Shown here: piece by piece, positions 12,111 through 22,960 of the stretch | Layout of the letters: every line of letters begins with the position of its first letter | Position numbering within the stretch: the first letter of the stretch is position 1 | Assembly (NCBI GenBank): GCA_958299035.1 | Contig: CATQJL010000112.1 | Location: 66,123,117-66,187,116, forward strand | DNA from: Cylicocyclus nassatus | Lineage: Eukaryota > Nematoda > Chromadorea > Rhabditida > Strongylidae | Direction of reading: 5' to 3' | Length of the DNA: 64,000 nucleotides | Made by a program: the position numbers and the translations under genes | The notes under the pieces: generated by a model | What the model saw: the letters and a program-made list of their open reading frames with translations, nothing else | What the model was told of the DNA's origin: nothing | The model's database searches: none

Positions 12111-12548
12111 AGGCAGCGGCTCGGCAGAACAGACCTACCTCAAATTTTGACACAGATGAATAGGAGGCCCTCCAAGTGAACCAAAACAGCAACTCCGCGC
12201 CGAAAATGTGAACTCTGCAAGCCAGGGGGGCAGCCCAAGCGCCGCTCCCCTTCCTCCTTTCGCTTCCCTAACACCTTGTTCGGACGAGTGTGTTATCCGC
12301 TACAAAACGCGCCTTTACTCGTAGCTTCGTAGGGCAGAATTGTGCTAGCGCTCTCTACCTCCTTACTCTGCGTCTCTGACGGCAGAGAAAATACGGCTCA
12401 TTCGTCCGCGCCCGTCTCAAGGGGGGTTTTAAAAAACGGGGTTTTCCCCATTTTCGCGCTAAGGATAGTTCATATCGTGATTCAGGGGGCCGGAATAGCC
12501 CCAAATCTGCCAAAACCCCGAAGTTGGAAATCTGCCGAGCCGCTGCCT
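12111..12548. mobile_element. TTAA-type MITE, chain member 1
   Basis: Preceded by TTAA (12107-12110) and followed by TTAA (12549-12552). The terminal inverted repeats are AGGCAGCGGCTCGGCAGA and its inverse TCTGCCGAGCCGCTGCCT. TTAA targets are characteristic of piggyBac-type transposition; that assignment rests on the target and end pattern only. Confidence 0.75.
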
Positions 12549-12552
12549 TTAA

Positions 12553-13382
12553 GGGCACCGTCCACCCAAAATGGAGGTTGGCGAGATTATGATGGCATAC
12601 TAGTGTGGGCCCTCATACTAGACAAACCTCCAAGCTTCGCCGCAAAAGATTGCTTCTGAAGGGAGAAATCCGCTCCGGAAGTAACAAAGTGGACGGCGGG
12701 CCCCCGGCGGTCCACCCAACTCGAATTCAATTTTTTGTCGCATTCAGGCCTTCTGAAAGCCCTGATTCCAGTGGCGTACCGAGCGGGGGGGGGCGGGGGG
12801 GGGGCGCGCGCGAAATTTTTAGAAGTTACTCACGTGGGTTATAAAAATGTGCAAGTGACTTGTTTATTTTTGTAAACAATTAAAATAATTTTTAAAATTT
12901 TTTAAAAATTCAAATTAGCCTTGTAAAAAAAATTTTTCGGGGGCGTGGCTGACGCCACGCCCCCTTTTTCCGGATTTTAGGGGTTGGGGGCCCGCAAAAA
13001 TTTTGAGAAGCCCCTGTAAAAAATTTTTGGAGTGCGTGGCTAACGCCACGCACCTTCATCTGAAAAAATTTTTTGCCGCGCCCCCCCCCCCGAGCCGATA
13101 TCCTAGGTACGCCACTGCCTGATTCCGAATATGGAGTCGAAAATTCGCGAAACCCCCAAAAATCCCTGTTTCGAGAACCCTCTGCAACAAGTGCAGGCGA
13201 GATAAAGCTTGCAAGTGGGCGGGGCGACCGGGGCCGCCCCGCCCACTTTTGTTACTTCCGGAGCGGATTTCTCGCTTCAGAAGCAGTCTTTTGCGGCGAA
13301 ACTTGGGGGTTTGCCTAGCATGGGGGCCCACACTATATGCCATCATAATCTCGCCAACCTCCATTTTGGGTGGACGGTGCCT
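12553..13382. mobile_element. TTAA-type palindromic MITE, chain member 2, with a hAT insert
   Basis: It starts GGGCACCGTCCACCCAAAAT after TTAA and ends ATTTTGGGTGGACGGTGCCT before TTAA (13383-13386). The arms 12553-12720 and 13205-13382 are inverted copies over about 170 bp and include GGAGCGGATTTCTC. The hAT MITE at 12769-13117 lies in the central loop. Confidence 0.8.
12769..13117. mobile_element. hAT-type MITE, copy 2, with exact 8-bp target duplication
   Basis: It starts CAGTGGCGTACC and ends GGTACGCCACTG. The flanks are CCTGATTC at 12761-12768 and again at 13118-13125, an exact 8-bp duplication as hAT transposases produce. G and C runs lie just inside the ends. Internal GCGTGGCTGACGCCACGC segments form small hairpins. 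No transposase. Confidence 0.9.
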
Positions 13383-13386
13383 TTAA

Positions 13387-13743
13387 AGGCAGCGTCCAAG
13401 CAAATCTGGGCATGTGGGTTTTTTGCCTGGAACTGTCGAAGAGACTCTAGCTAAAACACTGCCCAAACCGCAGCGCAAATTGATCATTCGCGGCTGAGAA
13501 ATCCATCCCCGAAAACCCCGCACCTGCGCCGTGACCGTAACCCGAAAACGACTTCGCTCACTTTAACACTACGTTCGCCCTACCCATCCCGAGTGTTACG
13601 GTCACGGCGCAGACGGGAGGGTTTGGGGACGGATTTCTCAACCATGAATGTTTACGCTGCCCCTTGGCAGTGCCTTAGGTAGAACCCTCTCATCAATTTC
13701 TAGGCGAAAGAGCCATGCGACCAGATTTGCCTGGACACTGCCT
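13387..13743. mobile_element. TTAA-type palindromic MITE, chain member 3
   Basis: It starts AGGCAGCGTCCAAGCAAATC and ends GATTTGCCTGGACACTGCCT. It shares TTAA 13383-13386 with member 2; the right target reads TTAC. The arms around 13500-13540 and 13595-13640 carry CTGCGCCGTGACCGTAAC in inverted orientation. Confidence 0.75.
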
Positions 13744-13999
13744 TTACGCGCTCCATGATGACAGTCAGTCCTTTGGCGTGTTCGCCTTGGCGAAAAGGGT
13801 GCGGCTTATACACCTGAAAATAGGGTATAAACGTTGCGCCTTACTAGCGCTAAAACTCTTTAGAAAGATGAAGTAAATTAAAAACGAAAGCTACTCTGCA
13901 TAAACTAATTTTCACACACCATTATAACTAAGCAAGTCTTGAAATTTAGCTATCTTCACTGTGCGATACCTGAGTCTTCAACATCACTCCTGCTTAGTA

Positions 14000-14420
14000 G
14001 GGAATGGTCAGAGCTTAATCCAGCCATTCCAAACGAGCTGTATATCACCGCATATATATTTATTATCTGCTAAGCGACTGTCTGGAAGAAGTTATGAGCG
14101 TCTGAATATGAGGATCGTCAACTACTGTATAGCACATATTTCACGAAAGAAGTTTTGAAAACATATATTTAGGTTTCTAGTGGATGCGCGACTTTCTTGT
14201 AATTGGAATAACAATAAAAGTGTTTTTACGCGTCTTCAGGATGCCTTTTCATGAACTTTCTTCTCTGAAAGTTGAACAAGTTCTTCTCTTACTCATACGC
14301 TCATAAGTCTTTTCAGATATCGCTTGGCAGATAATAAGCATATACTTGAAATCAGAGTTTCAAGGCGAGTCCAATGATGTACAGCTTTGGAATGGCTGGG
14401 TGGAACATTCCTTATTCAAT
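14000..14420. mobile_element. Palindromic repeat, family P, copy 1
   Basis: The left arm (14000-14130: AGCTGTATATCACC, TTATTATCTGCTAAGCGACT, TTATGAGCGT) returns inverted at 14285-14420 (ACGCTCATAA, GCTTGGCAGATAATAAGC, GATGTACAGCT, GGAATGGCTGG). A second copy is at 17575-18020. Exact ends and target duplication are not clear. Confidence 0.65.
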
Positions 14421-15235
14421 TTAACTTGTATAAACCAAATGTCTGCTTGCATTTATATATGTACGTGTGTACGTATGTTTCGAAGGGGGGGGGGTGTCCT
14501 AAACTAATATTCTTTATCGAGAATTTTCGTTAACGAAAAGTAGCCTCTGAACTTCAGTTAAAAGAGCATAACGGCGTGATGTTGAGTGTATCGACTACAA
14601 GGAAGGAAAACTTTTCCTATTTATTGAAAACATGAATAACTGTGAAAAAGCAAATTAATTTACCATGCTCCTTCCATACGCCTTCAGTAACCTACGCAAC
14701 CAGACCGATCGCGACACTTCTGTAATTCAGCAAATGTGCCTCGCCGAGCTGCATCGAACGGCTTCCTTAGAAATCGTCCATTGTGAAACGAGATATGACG
14801 ATGCGACGCGGATTCCGGCGGACTTTCGCGGAGTGCACCTCACTCCGCTCCACTCTAGTGGACCACGGCTAGTGCAATTCATTGCACTCTGGCGCACTCC
14901 GCAGGAATGCGCCGCAGTTTGGCGACTTTTTTGACGAGTTATGAGCAGTATTGTATGTTTGTTTGTATGTATGTAGGTATGTATATGTGAGCGGCTCCAC
15001 AACTTTGGCGAGGCGGAGCTTACCTGATCCATCGGTCTTTGGTGAAGATCACGATCCCGCCTCGCCAAAGTTGGGGAGTCGACATTACGCATATTCTAGA
15101 AATTATTATCTCTGAACCGATCCGGACCAAACTTTGCACACATACACTTGGGGCGGGGTGGGTGTCGTAGGCTACTTTTCATTGATCTATATCGATTTAT
15201 CTATTCCTTGCAAAGTTTGAGCTAACTGGGAGTTG
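14421..15235. other. No gene; short hairpins and repeat fragment
   Basis: At 14996-15078 an imperfect inverted repeat pairs CAACTTTGGCGAGGCGG with CCGCCTCGCCAAAGTTGG. From about 15105 the text CTGAACCGATCCGGACCAAA and GCACACATACACTT matches the ATCGAT repeat family (see 20982 and 36820). Confidence 0.5.
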
Positions 15236-15880
15236 GCACTACTCAGCCACTCGCTGCGGCTGCGCGCGCACCACATCCCCCGCCGCCGATCGTGAAAATG
15301 GCGCGCGCGCCGCGTGTAATTGGAACGCTCCACGCAAGTAAATGATACGCGCGTTGCACGCAAATGGCGCGCCGCTCGCATGGTACGAAAAAATACCATT
15401 CGCATTTGAAGCACTGTGAATCACGGGTGAATGTAATAAACCTGAGACGACCCTTCAACTTCAGGCAAAAAATCAAAATTGGATTTTGAATTTCTCAAAT
15501 AAGAACTTGAAGTTTCCAAACTTTGAATTTGAAAATTCGAATTTCGAGAATTCATAATTTTTTTCCAAATTTGAATCTGCTTTTGAAGACCGACTCTCAA
15601 TAAAAGACCTACTTCTATTGAGACAACTCTAAAGCAAAGCAGGGATAATCTCAACAAATTAGCGATGAAACACCCAAAACACTGCGTCGTACTTCACGCG
15701 GGTATCATTTGTGCTTATAGCGTGTGAGAATGCGGAAGACATCATGGCACGCCGCTCACTGACAAGTTGCGCGCCGCTCGCAGTCTCAACTAATGCGCGG
15801 CGCTGGCAAGGCAGCCTCAAATAGGGCGCAGCTCACACTGTAGCGCCATTGTGGCGCGCGCGTGGTCGCAGCGAGTGTTT
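15236..15880. repeat. GC-rich inverted repeat element
   Basis: The left arm with GCCACTCGCTGCG, GGCGCGCGCG and GGCGCGCCGCTCGCA returns inverted on the right (TGGCACGCCGCTCAC, TGCGCGCCGCTCGCA, GGCGCGCGCGTGGTCGCAGC). The GC-rich arms flank an AT-rich middle. It looks like an old foldback element; boundaries are approximate. Confidence 0.5.
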
Positions 15881-15917
15881 GAGAAGGGAGTAAGTGAGAA
15901 TGCTGCTTACGAATATA

Positions 15918-17464
15918 CAGTGCGTTTCATAATTATACGACACCCCTCAATATATCCGGATTTATGGGGAAGATGGAGCAGTATTATCAGTGTCATTATG
16001 GTCTACACCTAACATAAGGTAAAATGACATTTCATTCGGTGTTTCGTTGCGATCCACTCTTCAAGTACCTATACCTGTTTTATCTTATGCTGTTTCATAT
16101 ATACGACACCCTTTGCAATAACATTTTATCGGAAGAAAAAATTGTAAAACGTGTTTCTAATAATTAATTGGGCTACCGTGTCCCTTTATTACTTTAGAAA
16201 GTCTACTGCGCATGCTTCCTGCGAGGTTTTTCATGGTTTCCTGCTCTGTGCTGCTCCAAGCGTCTGTGGGTGACCTTTTCAGCTCTTCTAGGGTGTCACG
16301 TTACTTGTGTCCTGCGTACACATCGTGCCAGTGTTCCCCAAAGATCCTCTATGGGATTCAGATCAGGGCTGCATAACGGCCATCGTAGAACCCCCACCTG
16401 ATGTTGACGCAAAGAGTCAATCGTTGACCTGCTCACATGCACACGAGCAGTGTCTTGCTGCAAAATGTACTGCTCTCCTCTAGGGTCGTTGAAAAATGCA
16501 GCAATCGGTTGTCAAGGACTTCTTGGTAATCTGTGCTGTTCATATTCATATCGATAAGAGCCATGTCAAACCTTTCGTTAGCGCAGAATGCCCCCCAAAT
16601 CATGAGCGAGCCTTTACCAAAGTTTCTTTGGCCGAAAAGCAGGAAAGCCCTCAAATCGTGCCAATAGCACTTCTGGCCGTCGCATCCGTCCAACTTGAAT
16701 TTCTTTTCATCGGACCAGACCACCTAAAACAGCTGACCGTTCTTAAAAATCTGAATGCACTTGTTTTGATGATGCTTACCTTCTCTCATTCTCTTCCCAT
16801 ATTGTCTCTCGCAAACTGTAGCCGGCGTACTTTGTGTTGCTGTGCCATTCTGGGCGCCTTCCCCATAACGGCACGCTTGATGTGCCCGGACATTCTATTG
16901 CTCTCCAAATCTTTGTTCGTGACACGTCCAGCTCCAGATCGACGCGAATTTGACAGAGTGATAACGTTGAGTTTGAAGTTCGCCAAATACGCCTTTCGTC
17001 TCTGTTTGAGAGCAGACGATGCGGTCCTTTTCTTTTATGGCCGTATGCTGCTGGACTACGCAAATAACCAGCAATGGCGCCTCGGGGTTCTAATTGTTCG
17101 GCAATCCTCTACACCGATTTCGCCGCGTCTCTAAGAGCGACGATGGCTCCGCGCTCCTCCAATGGTAGGAAAGTTCAAAGAGGCATGTCGCAGGAAAACA
17201 GAATGAACTTTTCCAGAGTCGTTCATTGCTTATTCTCTCGTAAGAACGCGTAAATCTTCTACGTAAGAAGGGGTTTCGTATAGTTTTATGGAACAGTGGA
17301 AGATAAGACAGGCGCCTGTTTGCATTGTGATAGTTGTTTTTGAAGGGTGAATTGTCATTCGGTGTCACCTCAGATGTCGTCCATCTACACGTACAGCAAT
17401 TGGCTCCACCCTGCTAACCACAGAAAAATTTAGCTTCTGAGAGGTATAGTTATGAAACGCACTG
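15918..17464 (-). mobile_element. Tc3-like DNA transposon, decayed
   Basis: The terminal inverted repeats begin CAGTGCGTTTCATAATTATA on the left and CAGTGCGTTTCATAACTATA on the complementary strand at the right. TA flanks both ends (15916-15917, 17465-17466). At 1547 bp, with one transposase region on the minus strand, it has the size and layout of a Tc1/Tc3 element. An internal subterminal repeat, TTCATATATACGACACCC, lies near 16090. Confidence 0.9.
16200..17150 (-). pseudogene. Tc3-like transposase (DD34E), frameshifted
   Basis: The N-terminal part (17063 to 16780) shows helix-turn-helix-like DNA-binding sequence around TSNSTLSLCQIRVDLELDVS and continues in another frame to LQFARDNMGRE. 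The catalytic core follows as VWSDEKKFKLDG (first Asp), GSLMIWGAF, MNSTDYQEVLDN, then in another frame LQQDTARVHVS (second Asp) and CSPDLNPIEDLWG (catalytic Glu). All three acidic residues are present, but at least two frame changes and a stop near 16290 make it non-functional. In an active element the enzyme cuts and pastes at TA. Confidence 0.9.
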
Positions 17465-17574
17465 TATTATTAGCAAGGCCAGGCGGAGATAAACAAAATA
17501 AAATATACATACTCAAAATACACGCAGATGTAAAAATCTAGCTAGATAGAATTTAACATTCATTTTAGCAGGAA

Positions 17575-18020
17575 ATAGTCAGAACTTATTCTCATAGCGA
17601 ACATGCTGTATATCATCGGACCTGTCTTGAAACGATGATTATAAATGTACGTTTAATATCTGCCAAGCTATTTGGGAGGAGTTATGAGCGTCTAAATGTG
17701 GGATTTGTCAAGTGTTCTGTGGGGCATTGTCCACGAAATAGGTTTCATAACCAATTATTCAGGTTTTTGGTAAATGTGCTCCTTTCCTGTGATTAAAATA
17801 GCCATAGCTACTGTAAGTCCGCTCCATCAGGATGTTTTCAAGAAAATATATTCGTCGAGACCCGATGAATTTTTCATGTTCGAACGCTCATAACTCCTCT
17901 CAGATAGTCGCTTGGCACTTGGCAGATGAAGACCATGTATTTGAAATCAGCGTACTAAGACTAGTCCGATGATACACAGCTTGTTTGGAATGGCTGGGTA
18001 AAGTTCTGAACATTTCCTCG
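17575..18020. mobile_element. Palindromic repeat, family P, copy 2
   Basis: The same family as 14000-14420: AGTTATGAGCGTCTAAATGT on the left, and CGAACGCTCATAACTCCTCT, TCGCTTGGCACTTGGCAGAT and TTGGAATGGCTGGGTAAAGT on the right. Arms are inverted copies with a loop of roughly 180 bp. Confidence 0.65.
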
Positions 18021-18541
18021 TTAATTTTTCAAAGTGGAGGAGTGGCAAGGATATCTGAAGCCTATTGCCTGAAAGAATCTCAAGATCTATGGTTTATCCA
18101 AGACATAACTATGAAATAGAATTTTTCGTCTGCAGTGCTCACAAAAAAAGCGAAACACTTATTGCAAGGTGTGAGAGTTTGCGTTGTCAAAAAGTCTTTG
18201 TTTTTGTACTTTTAGACTAATATGGACTGCTTAAAAGTATCAACAGAGATTAAGTTAGACTCTCAGAATTATCAAATCTATAAAATTATTGAGACAACTT
18301 TTCCTTCTTTATAAATGGCTCAAAAACAAAGCACTTTGGCGACGGCTCGAACAAAGGCGATCTCGCGCCTGCTCTGATAAGCAAGCGGAGCCCGGGAACG
18401 GATTCCCTGCCTTTATTGAAAGCTTGCATAGCTATTTCTTGGGTAGATGTGGGAAAGGCGGACTTGGAGCCGCCCCTTACAAATAAGTTCCTACCCTCAT
18501 TCGCGGAAGATTTGAGCGAACAAGTTGACCTGCGATTATCC
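18021..18541. other. No gene recognised
   Basis: Unassigned DNA between a family P element and the TTAA-flanked element. The minus-strand ORF at 18286-18657 runs into the piggyBac-like element and lacks protein-like composition. Confidence 0.5.
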
Positions 18542-18545
18542 TTAA

Positions 18546-19415
18546 CACATTGACGACAATACGATCCACCGGTGGGTCGTACGGATCCTGCCATTTCGGA
18601 CAATACGACCCACCGGTGGGTCGTAAGATTCATGAAGCGCTGTCCTTGCCAGTTCACGACGGAATTCTACGGGGTTCTGGCACCTGATTGGGGGCACTTA
18701 GGTGAAGCTCCAGCCAGAGTGGTCCGGGCTCGGGGTACTGTAATGTAATGTTACGGTAAGTATACGGTAGATATATATAAGGCACAAGCTTTAGCTCAAA
18801 TTCTTCTTAAAATGGTGCTGTTTCTGAAGAATCAAGTTTACATGTAAGAGTAATACGGGGCGGGCAAGAGGCTGACGTTAGCCCATCAAAAATTATCAAT
18901 TTCATTGATTTTATTGATTTTTTGCATTTTTCATCCTAGGAAACTCGAACTTTGCATATATAGGTTTTGCAGCATGCTGATTACGAAAATGATAGTCATA
19001 AGTTTTGATACCACCTTTTAACATCAGTTTCTTGATTTCTACAAAATTTCTACCGTACTGCTACCGTAGTCTCACCATGAGAATGTAGTGAACAAAGTGG
19101 ACACTATAATCGTGATCAGCACGTGAAATAACCCCAATACACAAATTTTCATGAAAATCCATGATGTTGGGTTCGTAAAGAATGACTACCGTAACCTTAC
19201 CGTATAACGCCAAAAACTGAAATAAATCATATTTTGGTAATCAGCGCGTTCGATAACCCTTGTGGGGAAATTCTTGGAGACATGTTCTGAATTTCTTCCA
19301 AAAAGACTAACATTTCGGACAATACGACCCACGGGTGGGTCGTAAGTTTGGCAGAGCAAAAAAGGCTCCTGTCCGAAATGGCAGTAATCGAAAAATCGGC
19401 CTTGTCGTCAATGTG
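18546..19415. mobile_element. piggyBac-like MITE with subterminal 20-bp palindromes
   Basis: Flanked by TTAA at 18542-18545 and 19416-19419, with terminal inverted repeats CACATTGACGACAA and TTGTCGTCAATGTG. Three near-identical 20-bp palindromes, each ending GGTGGGTCGT, lie inside the ends (18561-18580, 18605-18624, 19324-19343). TTAA duplication with short ends is characteristic of piggyBac elements; subterminal palindromes may be transposase-binding sites (inference). No transposase. Sequence at 18640-18730 resembles a LINE leader and may be captured DNA. Confidence 0.8.
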
Positions 19416-19530
19416 TTAAACACCGTAATTCAATGGATAGCCTTCTTATTGTTGGAAGAGTCGTTGGTAAGGCAGCGCCAGTGGGGGGCAAGGTTTGAAG
19501 GGCGATCAAGGCTGTCAAAAACGAGGCGAA

Positions 19531-19786
19531 CCATGACGATCTGTAATTGCAACGCAAGGACGCTCGCATCGGACGCATCCATTGAGGATCTTATGATGCA
19601 AGCCAAAAAGATCAAGTACGACGTCATCGGACTAATCGCAACAAGAAGACACCACCCGCTGAACGCTACCTTCGAGACCGGAGAAAAACGATTCCTAAGA
19701 ACATGCGACAGCAGTGGAGTTAGCAGTGTTGGAGTCCTTGACCAAACGAGTTTTGCCATGAACATCGATTTTTTTAGAAAAACTAA
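19531..19786 (+). pseudogene. RTE endonuclease N-terminal fragment
   Basis: The frame reads MTICNCNARTLASDASIED, then KKIKYDVIGLIATRRHHPLN and FETGEKRFLRTCDSSGV. In related elements the second block reads with T-E-T-R, so the metal-binding glutamate position is altered here (IATR). The reading frame ends in inserted DNA just after NIDFFRKTN. Confidence 0.8.
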
Positions 19787-19962
19787 TGTAGGGCCGGAGG
19801 CTTATACTCCGTTACTTAGTTCTCAAGGTGCAAGCCCCGACATTACCTTGAATAAAGAATGAAAAACTCGAAAAGAAACTTTATTCGTGAAGTTCATAAA
19901 GTAAACGATGGGCAAAGACTTGGGTGCTCGAAAAGGACATTGATCTTTTAAAGTTGGAACTA

Positions 19963-20906
19963 CAGGGTGCTCCAAAATTACCGGCGGCAAATTTACAAAC
20001 ACTGTCACGAGGAACCATTGAGAGTTACTTTGCTCAAATTTGTGCCATAGAAGGCACTAATCAACCTCTACAAAAGACATTTTATTCAATCCAAAAAGAC
20101 CTCCTTTTAAGAATTTGAGAATCAAAAGAATTAGACCGTTATGTTCAAGGAAGGCAAAAATGAGATCTTTACACCTTCATAAATTGCTCTCTAACTTAAT
20201 AAACTCAAAGCGTTTCTAGGCCCCTCCAAGCTGAGGTTGTAAAGCACAATTCGCACTCACAAAGGTCTAGTTGCATTTGCAGAATTTGTTCCTTCACGAA
20301 ATGAGAAATTGTGTTTGCGAAAATATCTGTGTACGAGTAATGACCTTATGTTCAAAATCGATTATTAGGTCCCATATATCCAAAACCTTTCAGGTAAAAA
20401 TAGTTTCCTATTTGTGAGACATGTAGAAGAGCATCTAAGAAGAAGCGACTAGCTGAGGCAGTTTTGAACCTGATTTAGAAGACAGTTTCTGATCTTAAGC
20501 CGCACTCAGGAAGGTCAAAATCACGCCAATTTTCGTTATGCCGCCTCTCAACCATGTTTTTAAATAATCGGAAACTTTCTTCGGATTGATTTTCAAATCT
20601 CCATGCTTAGCTGTATTAGAGCTGAAGGTTTGCTCTATTTTTGTGCGCAATTACAAAGCAAGAGGAAATGTTGTTAAAAAGATGTTACGTAATTTCTCAA
20701 AGTCATGCTTGCGTACAGAGCGCATTTCGGGCGGCGAGAGGAGTTGGGGTTTTTTCGAGGGATAAAGCAGACAAATTCTGATTTGACTATGTCATTACGA
20801 TAATGATGGTTAGTAAAAACAAACGCATACTCGATCCGTCTTCAAGCCCGTCTAGTATCCTTCTGGCACCCAAGGAAACACGCGCCGGTAATTTTGGCGC
20901 ACCCTG
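19963..20906. mobile_element. TA-type MITE inserted in the second RTE
   Basis: The ends are CAGGGTGCTCCAAAATTACC and, inverted, GGTAATTTTGGCGCACCCTG. TA precedes the left end; the right flank is AA, so that side has decayed. It is one of at least two elements inside the interruption of the LINE. Confidence 0.7.
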
Positions 20907-20981
20907 AAAAAGCGCATCGCCTTGAAGCAAGATGAAGAGCTTGCGCTAGATTGTCTTACAATTCTCTTATAGTTGACTAGC

Positions 20982-21325
20982 TGGCTTACCCGGCTCCGCA
21001 GTATGTTCCGGATAGAAAATTCCATTTCTTAACCGATCCGGACCAAACTTGGCACACATACACTTCGGGCTCCGGAGGGTGTCACAGTCCACTTTTCGTT
21101 ATCGATCGATGTCGCTTTTATCGATATCGATCGATGACGAAAAGTAGCCTATGACACCCGCCGGGGCCCGAAGTGTATGTGTGCCAAGTTTGGTCCGGAT
21201 CGGTTCAGAAATGGAATTTTCTAAAATTTTTCTCTGGAATTCGGAATTTTCTCTCTGAAATTCGGAACATACGTACACACATACAGACAGACAGACAAAA
21301 GACATTCAGCTTTATATATAAGATC
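20982..21325. mobile_element. ATCGAT repeat family copy
   Basis: It starts near GACTAGCTGGCTTACCCGGC and ends near CATTCAGCTTTATATATAAG after ACAGACAGACAG repeats. The interior holds an inverted pair of ATCGATCGAT blocks flanked by CCGGACCAAACTTGGCACAC and its inverse. Related copies are at 25716, 27143, 36820 and 44780. No ORF and no class assignment. Confidence 0.6.
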
Positions 21326-22462
21326 ATGTGCTGGCAAAGGTTACCGGAGCTTTTGGCAGAGATCGATTAATAGCCGGTGCATTTGCCCCGAAGGAAATGC
21401 ACGTGTATCGATCGGAACAACGCCGTGGCAGCTCGGCGCTAGCTCGGCTGGCTCGACGCCGCGCACCGCTGGCGTAACTTCGACATTCTGGCGGGAGCCT
21501 ATGCTTGCTATTGTGCATAATACGTACAGATTTAGCCTGCAACATCATGACAGCAAATGACACTAACAACCCCGAATAGGGATATCAAAAAAAATTAAGA
21601 TGTGGACCAACCCCACCTTTGGCCTCTTCATTGCGTATGCCTGACATCGAGCTACGACAAGGACGAGCTCGAGGCATTCTATATGGACTTGAAGAGGTTC
21701 TACAGCAAAGAACACACCTTTCGCAAGATCATCGTCGGTGTTTTAACGCAAAGATCGAAGTTAGAATATCGCCTGCGAACTTCATATCGAACCCCATGGA
21801 GACTACATTTGGACTGAACAATGGGGAAGATTGTCCGAGTTCATCCTGACGACAAAGACCACCCATGGAACCTCGCTTTAAAAGCCGCCTTCCGACGCTG
21901 GCTGGAAATCTGGAGGTAGAGATACCATGACGAGATAGACCACATCATCGTCAACAAAAGGCACTGCCTGACGGACATCGCTGTTGTTCCAAAGGTCTTC
22001 ACGAGATCAGACCACCTCCTCCTACTTGCCAAGTTTTACTTCCCATGGAATGGAGAAAGAACATTCAAGTTTAAAAAACATGCACGTGACTACTATCAAC
22101 TATACCTTTTTCTTCGATGTCCGGCTTTTGGCGAGATACCGTGATCGACAACATCGATGAAGAATACCAATGCTTCGTCCAGCATTTCCACGAGTGCGCA
22201 AAGGAAGCCAATAGTTCAAAAACGAGAAAACGTCTTTCAACGGAGAGCTAAAAGTCAACGTGGATGCATATGAGCCACAGGTAACTACCGACTGATGTCA
22301 GAGTTTGCGAAGAAGCAATAGTTGAAGATCTCAAAGAGAGAAGAGTAGCATTAATGGCCGACGTCGCTGAAGCTGGAAGAAGTCTACGCAAAGCCCGCCA
22401 ATGCTTTGTCACTTTTGAAGCCAAAATGACAGCACTTTGCCGCATTGACGGAAAATCATAAC

Positions 22463-22950
22463 TGCAATTTTTATGCTCGTAAAACAGACATTTTCAAAAG
22501 TGATTCGTTAAGATAATAGATAGCAGAAGAGTAGAATTGAAGTTTAATTTGTGATCTGCAGTGAGTCCAGAGCGTAGCAGATAGTCCAGAGCGTACCATT
22601 CACCTTAGGCCTTAGCTTTACGTAAAACTGAGCGTTAGAACTTGTCTCAAGGGAAAAAGAGCTTTGCTTGGTGTTCGTTAATTAATAAACCCTAAAATTG
22701 CATTTGAAGCACCATGCTCTCCTAAGGCACACGCCAAGCTCGATCCGTATAGTTGATCCGCTCAATCCGCTTCGCGCAAAACGCATCAACAAGTTTCCAT
22801 TTGGCGTAGATAAAAAACAAACCGCATTGTTGCGCAAATTCGCTGTATGCGACAGATCAACGAATCAAGTGGATCAAAGTATCAACTACGGTGTGTGCTT
22901 AAGGTCTCGCGCATAATTCACGCATCTAATAAATAAACGTTTGGAGCCAT
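22463..22950. other. No gene recognised
   Basis: Unassigned DNA between two LINE remnants. A plus-strand ORF (22698-22916) has no recognisable motif. Confidence 0.5.
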
Positions 22951-22960
22951 AAAAGACACT

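Larger units (their letters stand above)
11964..13850. repeat. Outer inverted arms around the TTAA MITE chain
   Basis: The left arm around 11970-12060, with TACCCTACTTTCAGGTGTAT and AAGCCGCAC, returns inverted at about 13765-13850, as GTGCGGCTTATACACCTGAA and TAGGGTATAAACG. The three MITEs at 12111-13743 sit between the arms, so an older foldback element probably hosts the chain. Confidence 0.6.
19420..22462 (+). mobile_element. Second RTE-type LINE, split by a 1.8-kb insertion and 3'-truncated
   Basis: The endonuclease N-terminus is at 19531-19786. The same domain resumes from about 21600 after inserted DNA (about 19787-21598). The resumed part carries, in shifting frames, FGLFIAYAP, the D-E-I-D-H-I-I-like stretch near 21930, and SDHLLL-like sequence near 22005. 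It continues through the linker ending RKARQCFVTFEAKMTAL to about 22462, where similarity stops before the reverse transcriptase core. Many frame changes and stops mark it as dead. Confidence 0.8.
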
